From Pseudomonas sp. R28(2017) (lineage in GTDB: Bacteria; Pseudomonadota; Gammaproteobacteria; Pseudomonadales; Pseudomonadaceae): a stretch of 64,000 nucleotides of DNA. A program made the position numbers and the translations under genes. The DNA lies in contig NZ_NEHW01000010.1 of NCBI RefSeq assembly GCF_002112505.1, positions 124,001 through 188,000 of the forward strand. Reading direction: 5' to 3'. This document shows, piece by piece, positions 18,298-29,535 of this stretch (the first letter of the stretch is position 1; every line of letters starts with the position of its first letter). Under the pieces are notes generated by a model, which saw only the letters and a program-made list of their open reading frames with translations, did no database searches and was not told the DNA's origin.

Positions 18298-19971
18298 ATG
18301 ACCATGCTCAAAGACCCATCGAAGAAATACCGCGCTTTCCCGACCATCGACCTGCCTGACCGTACCTGGCCGTCGAAGACCATCACCGAGGCGCCGATCT
18401 GGTGCAGCTCCGACCTGCGTGATGGCAACCAGTCGCTGATCGAGCCGATGGATTCGGAGAAGAAGCTGCGTTTCTGGAAGACCCTGGTGCAGGTTGGCGT
18501 GAAGGAAATCGAAGCATCGTTCCCCTCGGCCTCGCAGACCGATTTCGACTTCGTGCGCACCCTGATCGAAGACGGCCACATCCCGGACGACACCACCATC
18601 CAGGTGCTCACCCAGGCCCGCGAAGACCTGATCGCCCGTACCTTCGAGTCGCTGCGCGGCGCCAAGAAGGCCATCGTCCACCTGTACAATGCCACCAGCC
18701 CGTCGTTCCGCCGCATCGTCTTCAACCAGGACAAGCAAGGCGTGAAGGACATCGCGGTGAACGCGGCCAAGCTGTTCGTCAAATATGCCGCCCAGCAGCC
18801 GGAAACCCAGTGGACCTTCCAGTACTCGCCAGAAACCTTCAGCGCCACCGAAATGGAGTTTGCCAAGGAAGTCTGTGACGCGGTCATCGAAGTGTGGAAC
18901 CCGACCCCCGAGCACAAGATCATCCTCAACCTGCCGGCCACCGTGGAAGTGTCCACGCCGAACATCTACGCCGACCAGATCGAGTGGTTCTGCCGCAACG
19001 TCAGCCGTCGCGACAGCGTGATCATCAGCCTGCACTGCCACAACGACCGTGGCACCGGCATCGCCGCCACCGAGCTGGGCCTGATGGCCGGCGCCGACCG
19101 TGCCGAAGGCTGCCTGTTCGGCAACGGCGAGCGCACCGGCAACGTCGACCTGGTGACCTTGGCCCTGAACCTCTACACCCAGGGCATCGACCCGCTGCTG
19201 GACTTCTCCGACATCGATGGCGTGCGCAAGGTGGTCGAAGAGTGCAATCAGCTGCCGGTTCACCCACGTCACCCGTACGTCGGCGACCTGGTTCACACCG
19301 CCTTCTCCGGCTCGCACCAGGATGCCATCCGCAAAGGCTTCGCCAAGCAGCAGGAAGGCGAGCTGTGGGAAGTGCCGTACCTGCCGATCGACCCGGCCGA
19401 CATCGGCCGCAGCTACGAGGCGGTGATCCGCGTCAACAGCCAGTCGGGCAAAGGCGGCATCACCTACCTGCTCGAGCAGGAATACGGCATCAGCCTGCCA
19501 CGCCGCATGCAGATCGAGTTCAGCCAGGTGGTGCAGGGTGAAACCGACCGCCTGGGCCTGGAAATGACCGCCCAGCAGATCTACAGCCTGCTGCACAAGG
19601 AATACCTCCAGGCCAACGCCCCGTACGCGCTGGTCAGCCACCGCCTGCAGGAAGAAAACGGCCACAGCGCCGTGGAAGTGGAAGTCGCCGGCGAAGGCGA
19701 AACCACCCTGCACTGGCGCGGCAAGGGCAACGGCGCCCTGGAAGCCCTGGTCGCCGGCCTGCCGGTATCGGTCGAGATCATGGACTACAACGAGCACGCC
19801 ATCGGTGCCGGCACCAACGCCAAGGCCGCGGCCTACATCGAACTGCGCGTGGCCGGCGGTCGCCCGGTGCACGGTGTGGGCATCGACGAAAACATCACCA
19901 CGGCCAGCTTCAAGGCACTGTTCAGCGCGCTGAACCGCTCACTGAGCCAGCAGGAAGCCAAGGCGGCTTAA
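18298..19971 (+). CDS. leuA: 2-isopropylmalate synthase
   Basis: A 557-aa enzyme of the longer LeuA class (LeuA type 2). It condenses acetyl-CoA with 2-oxoisovalerate, the first committed step of leucine synthesis. The N-terminal TIM barrel has WCSSDLRDGNQSLIEPM (metal Asp/catalytic Arg) and SLHCHNDRGTGIAATE (HxH-type metal ligands). The C-terminal regulatory LeuA allosteric domain (about 420-550) contains VHGVGIDENITTASFKAL and should mediate leucine feedback. A Leu-rich leader ORF precedes it and a strong terminator follows. It is monocistronic here, away from leuBCD. Confidence 0.98.
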   Translation: MTMLKDPSKKYRAFPTIDLPDRTWPSKTITEAPIWCSSDLRDGNQSLIEPMDSEKKLRFWKTLVQVGVKEIEASFPSASQTDFDFVRTLIEDGHIPDDTTIQVLTQAREDLIARTFESLRGAKKAIVHLYNATSPSFRRIVFNQDKQGVKDIAVNAAKLFVKYAAQQPETQWTFQYSPETFSATEMEFAKEVCDAVIEVWNPTPEHKIILNLPATVEVSTPNIYADQIEWFCRNVSRRDSVIISLHCHNDRGTGIAATELGLMAGADRAEGCLFGNGERTGNVDLVTLALNLYTQGIDPLLDFSDIDGVRKVVEECNQLPVHPRHPYVGDLVHTAFSGSHQDAIRKGFAKQQEGELWEVPYLPIDPADIGRSYEAVIRVNSQSGKGGITYLLEQEYGISLPRRMQIEFSQVVQGETDRLGLEMTAQQIYSLLHKEYLQANAPYALVSHRLQEENGHSAVEVEVAGEGETTLHWRGKGNGALEALVAGLPVSVEIMDYNEHAIGAGTNAKAAAYIELRVAGGRPVHGVGIDENITTASFKALFSALNRSLSQQEAKAA

Positions 19972-19989
19972 GCATCACCGCGATGAATG

Positions 19990-20021
19990 AAAAGCCCGCA
20001 TCACATGATGCGGGCTTTTTT
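19990..20021 (+). terminator. Terminator of leuA
   Basis: Stem AAAGCCCGCATCA / TGATGCGGGCTTT with a two-base gap, followed by a T-run. Classic rho-independent signal 18 bp after the leuA stop. Confidence 0.92.
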
Positions 20022-20030
20022 GTTGCCTGT

Positions 20031-20127
20031 ACCGGCCTCTTCGCGGGCAAGCCCGCTCCCACAGGTACCTCACAAGGCTTGGCATTTGTGGTGAACCTGT
20101 GGGAGCGGGCTTGCCCGCGAAGAGGCA
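20031..20127. repeat. REP pair, inverted
   Basis: Copies CTCTTCGCGGGCAAGCCCGC and GCGGGCTTGCCCGCGAAGAG in convergent orientation between leuA and eda. Confidence 0.9.
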
Positions 20128-20154
20128 GCTAAGGGCATCTCAAAATCTGCGAAC

Positions 20155-20181
20155 AAAAAAAAGGGCGCCGACCAAGCGCCC
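20155..20181 (-). terminator. Terminator of zwf-pgl-eda operon
   Basis: On the minus strand GGGCGC, seven-base loop, GCGCCC, then at least eight T residues, about 27 bp past the eda stop. Confidence 0.88.
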
Positions 20182-20207
20182 CATAAGCCGTAAAGCACAC
20201 AACAGAT

Positions 20208-20888
20208 TCAGTTGGCGTCGAGCAACGCCATCGCCTCGGCGCTGCACGCCTCGATCCGCGCCCAGTCACCATTCTTGATCCAGCTGCTGTCGAGCATCCA
20301 GGTGCCGCCCACGCACATCACGTTGGGCAACGCCATGTAATTGCGCACGTTGGCCGGGTTCACGCCGCCCGTCGGGCAGAAGCGGATATCGCCGAACGGG
20401 CCCGCGAATGCCTTGATCGCTGCCACGCCGCCGCTGATTTCCGCGGGGAACAGCTTGAAACGACGGTAGCCCAGGGCATAACCCATCATGATCTCGGACG
20501 GCGTGCTGATGCCGGGCAGCAGCGGGATTTCGCTGTCCACACCCGCTTCGAGGATGTCCTGGGTGATGCCGGGGGTGACGACAAACTGTGCACCAGCCGC
20601 TTCGACCGCCGCGAACATGCTGCGATCGAGCACGGTACCGGCGCCCACGCACAACGCCGGGCGTTGCTCACGCAGCACCTGAATGGCCTTCAGGCCATGC
20701 TGCGAGCGCAGGGTCACTTCCAGGGTGCGGATACCGCCAGCCGCCAGGGCGTCAGCCAATGGCAGGATGTCTTCCTCGCGGGCGATGGTGATTACCGGCA
20801 GGATGCGCGCCTGTTCGCAGATGGCATCGATCCGCGCGGCTTTATCCGCCATCGAAAGCTTGGGCTGTGGGCGTTCAAGGGTGGTCAT
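20208..20888 (-). CDS. eda: KDPG/KHG aldolase
   Basis: A 226-aa class I aldolase that splits 2-keto-3-deoxy-6-phosphogluconate to pyruvate and glyceraldehyde 3-phosphate, the last Entner-Doudoroff step. The Schiff-base Lys145 lies in YRRFKLFPAE, and the active-site region TLEVTLRS with PVITIAREED is intact. The start MTTLERPQPK at 20888 is preferred over longer in-frame starts that would run into pgl. It follows pgl by 17 bp in the zwf-pgl-eda operon and is presumably repressed by HexR through the zwf promoter. Confidence 0.97.
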   Translation of the reverse strand: MTTLERPQPKLSMADKAARIDAICEQARILPVITIAREEDILPLADALAAGGIRTLEVTLRSQHGLKAIQVLREQRPALCVGAGTVLDRSMFAAVEAAGAQFVVTPGITQDILEAGVDSEIPLLPGISTPSEIMMGYALGYRRFKLFPAEISGGVAAIKAFAGPFGDIRFCPTGGVNPANVRNYMALPNVMCVGGTWMLDSSWIKNGDWARIEACSAEAMALLDAN

Positions 20889-20905
20889 GACAGTGGATCC
20901 TTGGC

Positions 20906-21605
20906 TCATGGGCACCAGTAGATGTCCAGGGGGTCGTGAAGAAAGGCGCGAATCGGCATTTCGGAAAAGTCGTTGCCCGCCAGCGCGGCGCGCAGGGTAG
21001 CGAGTTTGCCCGGGCCTTGCACGGCCAGCGCGATGAATGCCGCGCTGGCCAGCAGGCGGCGAGTCATGGACAGGCGCTGGTGCGGCACGCTCGGGGCCAG
21101 CATCGGCAGGCAACGGCGCGTGCTGCTCGGGTCCAGGCCTTCGGCGAGCTTGGGGCTATGGGGGAACAGCGAGGCGGTATGGCCATCGTCACCCATGCCC
21201 AGCACCAGTACGTCGATGGGCGGCAGCTCTGCCAACGCCTGATCGGCACTGACTGCCGCTGCATCAAGGTTTTCGGCCTGCTGATAGAGCCCGACGAAAC
21301 GCGCCTTGGCGGCAGCGCCCTTGAGCAGGTGGCGGGCCAGCAAGCCAGCGTTGCTGTCGGCGTGTTCCACGGGCACCCAGCGCTCGTCGGCCAGGCTGAC
21401 CGTGACCTTGGCCCAGTCCAGCTGCTCGCCGGCCAGTTGCTCGAGGAACGGCACCGGGCTGCGGCCACCAGACAGCACCACGCAGGCCTGCCCCTTGGCA
21501 GCAATGGCTGCACGCAAGCGCTCGGCCACGTCATGGGCCAGGGTTGCGGCCAGTGCCTTGGCATCCGCCAGGTCGTGCACCCGCACGGCCGCTGGCAGTT
21601 TCAAT

Positions 21606-21619
<14 letters not shown>
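20906..21619 (-). CDS. pgl: 6-phosphogluconolactonase
   Basis: About 237 aa from MAISELKLPA; the ATG at 21619 has GGGAGGG just upstream. A start at 21634 would add five residues. DevB/SOL-type Pgl with VVLSGGRSPVPFLEQL and LGMGDDGHTASLFPHS motifs. It hydrolyses 6-phosphogluconolactone from Zwf. The gene overlaps the end of zwf (zwf stop at 21606-21608), indicating translational coupling. Confidence 0.96.
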
Positions 21620-23075
<1,456 letters not shown>

Positions 23076-23140
23076 GATGTTGGTTCTTTCCTAAAGTTGG
23101 TCTAGGAATACCGCTTTCACACACGGTTTTCAAGGGATAA

Positions 23141-23156
23141 TGTAGTAAAAACCACA
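23141..23156. promoter_or_regulatory. Putative HexR operator in zwf-hexR region
   Basis: TGTAGTAAAAACCACA is an imperfect palindrome (TGTAGT / TGTGGT half-sites). Located 66 bp upstream of the zwf start and 121 bp upstream of hexR. Known HexR sites in P. putida control zwf; the assignment here is by position and symmetry. Confidence 0.6.
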
Positions 23157-23276
23157 ACATTACACACAAGCGTTACAGACAAGTGGTACGCCAATCGCAC
23201 CGACAGTACGATAGACGACCGTGCAAAAAGCCTGCTGCTCCCACAGCCGGCTGTCTTCCCGACCCAAGGACATACC

Positions 23277-24149
23277 ATGGACCGCGTGCGAAACCTCCTG
23301 GAACAGATCCAGGGACGCCTCGACGAGCTGAACAAGGCCGAACGCAAAGTCGCCGAAGTCATCCTGCTCAACCCGCAACAAGCCACCCGCTTCAGCATTG
23401 CGGCGTTGGCCCAGGCGGCCAAGGTCAGCGAACCGACCGTCAACCGCTTCTGCCGTTCGTTCGGCGTCAGCGGCTACCCGGAGCTCAAGCTGCAACTGGC
23501 GCAGAGCCTGGCCAGTGGCGCCGCTTACGTCAGCCGTGCGGTGGAAGCCGACGACGACCCGGCAGCCTACACCCAGAAAATCTTCGGCAGCGCCATCGCC
23601 TCGCTCGACAGCGCCTGCCAGCAGCTCGACCCGCAACAGGTCAGCCGCGCCGTGGACATGATGATCCAGGCCCGGCAGATCCACTTCTTCGGCCTCGGCG
23701 CCTCGGCCCCGGTGGCCCTTGATGCCCAGCACAAGTTCTTCCGCTTCAACCTCGCGGTATCGGCCCATGCCGACGTGCTGATGCAGCGCATGCTGGCCTC
23801 GGTGGCCCACACCGGCGACCTGTTCGTGATCATTTCCTACACCGGGCGCACCCGCGAACTGGTCGAGGTGGCACGCCTGGCCCGGGAAAACGGTGCCTCG
23901 GTGCTCGGCCTGACCGCTGCCGGTTCGCCGCTGGCTCAAGCCTGCAGCCTGAGCCTGCACATCCCGCTGCCGGAAGACACCGACATCTACATGCCGATGA
24001 CTTCGCGGATCATCCAGCTGACCGTACTCGACGTGCTGGCCACCGGCATGACCCTGCGCCGTGGCGTGGACTTCCAGCCGCACCTGCGCAAGATCAAGGA
24101 AAGCCTCAACGCCAGCCGCTACCCGATCGAGGACGACGAACTCAACTGA
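23277..24149 (+). CDS. hexR: Transcriptional regulator HexR (RpiR family)
   Basis: A 290-aa protein with an N-terminal RpiR-type HTH (residues 1-77; SIAALAQAAKVSEPTVNRFC) and a C-terminal SIS sugar-phosphate domain (about 125-255; FFGLGASAPVALDAQHKFF, IISYTGRTRELVEVA). In P. putida HexR represses zwf, edd and gap and is released by KDPG; this context, divergent from zwf-pgl-eda, is the expected one. The last 8 bp overlap the convergent mutarotase gene. Confidence 0.97.
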   Translation: MDRVRNLLEQIQGRLDELNKAERKVAEVILLNPQQATRFSIAALAQAAKVSEPTVNRFCRSFGVSGYPELKLQLAQSLASGAAYVSRAVEADDDPAAYTQKIFGSAIASLDSACQQLDPQQVSRAVDMMIQARQIHFFGLGASAPVALDAQHKFFRFNLAVSAHADVLMQRMLASVAHTGDLFVIISYTGRTRELVEVARLARENGASVLGLTAAGSPLAQACSLSLHIPLPEDTDIYMPMTSRIIQLTVLDVLATGMTLRRGVDFQPHLRKIKESLNASRYPIEDDELN

Positions 24150-24996
24150 GCCGGTGCGCCTGCAGCCGCAGGTGCGCACGCTGCCCCGGCGCCAGGCTCA
24201 GGCCTTCGCCACTGCCACTGGCCGCCTCGACACAGACGAAGCCCTGGCACTCACGGCCGCTGACACCCATCAGCGGCCGATTGCCTGGGTGCCAGACCAC
24301 CGTGTCGTCGCTGTCGCCGGTGTCGATGCACAGTTCCCGTTCCCAGGCCGGGTCCTGCAACTGCACCCGAGGCGTGCCCGGGTAGACCTTCTGGCAGCCA
24401 CCCTTGAGCTTGAGCGCGCCGTCTTCACGGCAGGCCTGGCGGCTCAGGCGGTCATAGCCTTCGATATCCTCGAGCCCGGACAGCGCTATCTCGGACACGT
24501 CACTGATACGCCAGTAAGCCAGCAGCGCATGGCTCAGCTGGCAAGGTTCGCTGTCCTGGTGCTCGGTGCTCAGGCTCAATTCCATGCGGCTGCCAAGCCT
24601 GGCGTGCAGGTCTACCTGCCAGTCGCACAGGTCCAGCCGCCATTTCAGGCTTACGCCCTCCTCGTCTTCGCGGCTGTCCACCAGCTTCCAGTCCAGCAAG
24701 CGCGCCCAGCCATGGGCAGGCCACAGGTCTTCACTGGGATGGCGGCCATACCAGGGCCAGCACACCGGCACACCACCCCGAATGGCGCCCACTTGCGGCC
24801 ATTGCTCGGCGCACCACAGCCAGGGCCGCTCCCCGGCCGGCTGGAAGTGCAGCAGTTGCGCACCCTGGCGGCTGAACACCGCCTGGCAACGGGGATGGTC
24901 GATGATCAGCACATCGCGCTGCTGGTAACGCTCCCACTCGAATGTCGGCCGGGGCCGCTGCGAGGAAAAGAAGCGATGTAGCGGATGTTCGGGCAT
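24142..24996 (-). CDS. D-hexose-6-phosphate mutarotase (YeaD-like)
   Basis: A 284-aa protein from MPEHPLHRFF at 24996; a longer in-frame start at 25053 is less likely. Galactose-mutarotase-like fold: GGVPVCWPWYGRHP and HGWARLLDWKL are family motifs, with a C-terminal NRPLMGVSGRECQGFVCVE. It probably interconverts alpha and beta anomers of glucose 6-phosphate, which suits a gene downstream of the glucose importer and porin. It may be the last gene of the gts-oprB operon (117 bp after oprB) and overlaps hexR by 8 bp at its 3' end. Confidence 0.88.
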   Translation of the reverse strand: MPEHPLHRFFSSQRPRPTFEWERYQQRDVLIIDHPRCQAVFSRQGAQLLHFQPAGERPWLWCAEQWPQVGAIRGGVPVCWPWYGRHPSEDLWPAHGWARLLDWKLVDSREDEEGVSLKWRLDLCDWQVDLHARLGSRMELSLSTEHQDSEPCQLSHALLAYWRISDVSEIALSGLEDIEGYDRLSRQACREDGALKLKGGCQKVYPGTPRVQLQDPAWERELCIDTGDSDDTVVWHPGNRPLMGVSGRECQGFVCVEAASGSGEGLSLAPGQRAHLRLQAHRLS

Positions 24997-25113
24997 GGTT
25001 CCAAGCTCTTGTTGTTTGAGATAGCGCTGTCTCGGCCCATCCCCGACAACCACTGCAAGCCAGTGGGTGCCGGGAGCCGAATTTGGATTGGCGTAAATTT
25101 ACAACAAGTTCGC

Positions 25114-26457
25114 TTAGAAAGACGACTGAATCTTCAAACCTGCGACCAGCGCGTTGTCCACTTCGTCGACACCACCCGGGCTCTTGATGTACTGCAGGTT
25201 GGGCCGCACGGTCAGCCAGTTGGTGACGTGGAAGCCGTAGTAGAGCTCGGCGTTGTACTCGGTGCGCTGCAGCGGTACGAAGGCCGGGTTGTCGTAGTCG
25301 TCGATACCGCTTTGGGCATTGAGCAGTTCGGCGCGTTTCTTCACGTCGTCATTCACATGGATGCGGGCAACGCCAAAGCCGATATCGTCCTTGGGCCGGG
25401 CATCGAAGGCGCCTTTGTAGACCAGGCCGACCTGCTGGTAGTTGTCGACCACGTTGGTGGCCTTGTCGTGCACGGTGAAGTTGGCGAACAGGCTCAAGCC
25501 GCGATTGATGTCGCCGCCATGGGCGGTAACCTGTTGCTGCGCCACCACCCACCAGCCGTGCTTGCTCGAGTGTGACTTGAAGGCCTCGCCGGTGACCGCC
25601 TGCGGGTTGCCGTTGACATCCTCGAACACGTCGTCGGCCTTGGCCGTGCTGTAGTAGTAACCCAGGCGGTATTCACCCGGCAGGTCATTGACCTTGGGCG
25701 ACCAGACCATCTCCACCGGCAGGATCGCGCCCTTGGTGCCGCTGCCGCTGAGCTTGAAGCCGTTGCCGGTCTCCAGGTTCGACGGGTTCTGCTCGAAGGC
25801 ACCGACCTGGACGAAGAATTCCGGGGTGATGTTGTACTTGACCCGCAGTGCCCACTGGCTGACCGGCCAGTTGTACCAGATGCCACCGACCCAGTTGCCC
25901 ACCTGCGAGCCGCAGAAGGCCAGGTTCTGGAAGTCGCAGGGGAAGCTGTTGAAATCCTCGCCTTCACCGAAGCGGCCGACTTTCACGTCCAGCGCGCCGT
26001 CGAAGTACTTCTGCTTGACCCACATCTGCGTCAGGCGCCAGGTCTGGCCACGGCCCCACACTTCCTGCACCGAACTGAACTGCCCGGCGCGCGGGTCGCT
26101 GATGCGGTCGTTGGACAGGTTGCGGCCACTGCGCTCGGTAATCGCCAGCTTGAATTCGGCATCGTGCCAACCGAGGATCTTCTGCAAGTCCAGGTGCGCG
26201 CCGAGGGCGAACTGGTCACTGTAGCGTGCGGTCTTGTCGTCGTTGTAGCCGCCATGCAGGTTGCCGGCCACCTCGCCGACGTAGTCGAGGGTGAAGTCGT
26301 AGCCTTTGTCCAGCAGCTCGGTGCGGGTGCCGCCCCAGTCGCCGGTCATCCATTTCGACTCGCTGGAAAATGCCTCGGCAGCCTGCACACCGCTGCTGCC
26401 AACCACGGCGAGCAGGGCCAGTGAACCCAAGGTCCTGATGCGATTGCGCTGTTCCAT
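25114..26457 (-). CDS. oprB: Carbohydrate-selective porin OprB
   Basis: A 447-aa outer-membrane porin with signal peptide ending near GVQAAEAF (about residue 27). OprB family sequence throughout (WMTGDWGGTRTELLDKGYDF near the N-terminus, alternating beta strands, terminal Phe as in outer-membrane beta barrels: LKIQSSF). It passes glucose and related sugars to the periplasm for GtsABCD. It follows gtsD by about 41 bp. A CA-type A-rich motif lies just upstream of its ribosome-binding site, suggesting Crc/Hfq control. Confidence 0.96.
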   Translation of the reverse strand: MEQRNRIRTLGSLALLAVVGSSGVQAAEAFSSESKWMTGDWGGTRTELLDKGYDFTLDYVGEVAGNLHGGYNDDKTARYSDQFALGAHLDLQKILGWHDAEFKLAITERSGRNLSNDRISDPRAGQFSSVQEVWGRGQTWRLTQMWVKQKYFDGALDVKVGRFGEGEDFNSFPCDFQNLAFCGSQVGNWVGGIWYNWPVSQWALRVKYNITPEFFVQVGAFEQNPSNLETGNGFKLSGSGTKGAILPVEMVWSPKVNDLPGEYRLGYYYSTAKADDVFEDVNGNPQAVTGEAFKSHSSKHGWWVVAQQQVTAHGGDINRGLSLFANFTVHDKATNVVDNYQQVGLVYKGAFDARPKDDIGFGVARIHVNDDVKKRAELLNAQSGIDDYDNPAFVPLQRTEYNAELYYGFHVTNWLTVRPNLQYIKSPGGVDEVDNALVAGLKIQSSF

Positions 26458-26475
26458 CCCTTTGCGTCCTCTTTT

Positions 26476-26483
26476 TTCTTATT
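26476..26483 (-). promoter_or_regulatory. Candidate Crc/Hfq motif before oprB
   Basis: On the minus strand AATAAGAA (AANAANAA pattern) followed by an A-rich run and AGAGGA, about 19 bases upstream of the oprB ATG. Crc/Hfq catabolite-repression sites in Pseudomonas have this form and position. Inference from sequence only. Confidence 0.5.
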
Positions 26484-26498
26484 GATGGTGTAGACGAA

Positions 26499-27653
<1,155 letters not shown>

Positions 27654-27656
27654 GAC

Positions 27657-28502
27657 TTACCCCTTGACCGCGCCGGCCGTGAGCCCGCGGACGAAATATT
27701 TGCCTGCCACCACGTAGACCAGCAGGGTTGGCAGGCCGGCGATCATCGCCGCTGCCATGTCGACGTTGTATTCCTTGGCCCCGGTGCTGGTGTTGACCAG
27801 GTTGTTCAGGGCCACGGTGATCGGTTGCGAATCGCCGCTGGAGAACACCACGCCGAACAGGAAGTCGTTCCAGATCTGGGTGAACTGCCAGATCAGGCAG
27901 ACCATGATGATCGGTGTCGACATCGGCAGGATGATGCGGCGGAAGATGGTGAAGAAGCCGGCGCCATCCAGACGCGCGGCCTTGACCAGGGCATCGGGAA
28001 TGCTCACGTAGAAGTTGCGGAAGAACAGCGTGGTGAAGGCCAGGCCGTAGACCACGTGCACCAGCACCAGGCCGCTGGTGGTGCTGGCCAGGCCCAGCTT
28101 GCCGAGGGTGAACGAGGCCGGCAGCAGTACGGTCTGGAACGGCAGGAAGCAGCCGAACAACAACAGGCCGAAGAACAGCTGCGAACCGCGAAAGCGCCAC
28201 ATCGACAGCACATAACCGTTCAGCGCACCGATGGCGGTGGAGATCAGCACCGCAGGCACGGTGATCAGGATGGAGTTCCAGAAGTAGCCGCTGACCGTGC
28301 CCCAGGCCTTGACCCAGCCAATGCCGGTAACCACGGTGGGCCAGCTCAGCAGGTTGCCGGTGCTGATGTCTTGCGGGGACTTGAAGCTGGTCAGCAGCAT
28401 CACCACCAGCGGCACCAGGTACAGCAGCACCGCGAGCAGCAGCACGGCATGGATGGCGACGCGGCTGAGGCTCAGTGCCGGTCTGTCAGCTGGACTATGC
28501 AT
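27657..28502 (-). CDS. gtsC: Glucose ABC transporter permease (MalG-like)
   Basis: A 281-aa inner-membrane protein from MHSPADRPALSLSRV at 28502; the start at 28664 would lie within gtsB in another frame and gives non-membrane sequence. Six hydrophobic segments. The EAA-type cytoplasmic loop DALVKAARLDGAGFFTIF followed by RRIILPMSTP contacts the ATPase. It overlaps the gtsB end by 8 bp, so it is translationally coupled. Confidence 0.94.
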   Translation of the reverse strand: MHSPADRPALSLSRVAIHAVLLLAVLLYLVPLVVMLLTSFKSPQDISTGNLLSWPTVVTGIGWVKAWGTVSGYFWNSILITVPAVLISTAIGALNGYVLSMWRFRGSQLFFGLLLFGCFLPFQTVLLPASFTLGKLGLASTTSGLVLVHVVYGLAFTTLFFRNFYVSIPDALVKAARLDGAGFFTIFRRIILPMSTPIIMVCLIWQFTQIWNDFLFGVVFSSGDSQPITVALNNLVNTSTGAKEYNVDMAAAMIAGLPTLLVYVVAGKYFVRGLTAGAVKG

Positions 28503-29403
28503 GGCGCTTGCTCCGCAGTTCCGAGTACAGGTACGGCACGAGGATCGCCAGGATCGCCCCGAGCATGAGGATGGCACTGGCCGAGCCCATGCCCATCTGG
28601 CCGCGGCTGAAGGTGAAGGAGTACATGAACATCGCCGGCAGGTCGGAGGAGTAGCCCGGGCCACCGGCCGTCATCGCCGCCACCAGGTCGAAGCTCTTGA
28701 TCGCAATGTGCGCCAGGATCATCAGCGAGCTGAAGAACACCGGCCGCAGGCTGGGCAGCACCACGGTCCAGTAGATGCGCGGCAGGCTGGCACCGTCGAT
28801 CTGCGCGGCGCGGATGATCGACTGGTCGACACCACGCAGGCCGGCGAGGAACATCGCCATGATGAAGCCCGAGGCCTGCCACACGGCGGCGATCACCAGG
28901 CAGTACACCACCCGGTCAGGGTCGATCAGCCAGTCCAGGCGAAAGCCCTCCCACCCCCAGTCGCGCAGCAGCTTGTCCAGGCCCATGCCGGGGTTGAGCA
29001 GCCATTTCCAGGCGGTGCCGGTGACGATCATCGACAGCGCCATGGGGTACAGGTAAATGGTGCGGATGAAGCCTTCGCGGCGGATGCGCTGGTCCAGCAG
29101 CACCGCCAGCAGCACGCCGATGGCCAGGCTGATGGCGATGAACAGGCCGCCGAACAGCATCAGGTTCTTGCTCGCCACCCACCAGCGGTCGTTGTCGAAC
29201 AGCCGGGCGTATTGCGCCAGGCCTGCCCACTTGTAGGTCGGCAGGAAGGTCGAGGTGGTGAAGGACAGGACGAAGGTCCACAGGATGTAGCCGTAGAAGC
29301 CCACCAGGACGATGAACATGCTTGGCGCCAGCACCAGCTTCGGTAGCCAGCGCTGCAGCGCGTCCAGGGGGGAGGCCCGCAGTTGGGCGGTTGCTGTTGT
29401 CAT
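28495..29403 (-). CDS. gtsB: Glucose ABC transporter permease (MalF-like)
   Basis: A 302-aa inner-membrane permease with about six membrane segments (LAPSMFIVLVGFYGYILWTF is the first). The EAA loop is SIIRAAQIDGASLPRIYW followed by TVVLPSLRP. It pairs with GtsC to form the translocation pore. It is separated from gtsA by a REP pair, so its expression relative to the binding protein is probably lower. Confidence 0.94.
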   Translation of the reverse strand: MTTATAQLRASPLDALQRWLPKLVLAPSMFIVLVGFYGYILWTFVLSFTTSTFLPTYKWAGLAQYARLFDNDRWWVASKNLMLFGGLFIAISLAIGVLLAVLLDQRIRREGFIRTIYLYPMALSMIVTGTAWKWLLNPGMGLDKLLRDWGWEGFRLDWLIDPDRVVYCLVIAAVWQASGFIMAMFLAGLRGVDQSIIRAAQIDGASLPRIYWTVVLPSLRPVFFSSLMILAHIAIKSFDLVAAMTAGGPGYSSDLPAMFMYSFTFSRGQMGMGSASAILMLGAILAILVPYLYSELRSKRHA

Positions 29404-29437
29404 GTTGTGGATCTCGAGGTACAGGCGGTGCTTTGCA

Positions 29438-29532
29438 CCGCTTCGCGGGCACGCCCGCTCCCACAGGGGGCCTGCTCACCACAGGTGCCGGGCAGGACGC
29501 CGAACCTGTGGGAGCGGGCTTGCCCGCGAATG
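29438..29532. repeat. REP pair between gtsA and gtsB
   Basis: Inverted copies GCTTCGCGGGCACGCCCGCT and AGCGGGCTTGCCCGCGAA fill the 132-bp gtsA-gtsB gap. In E. coli a REP sequence at malE-malF stabilises the upstream binding-protein message; the same position here suggests the same role. Confidence 0.9.
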
Positions 29533-29535
29533 GTC

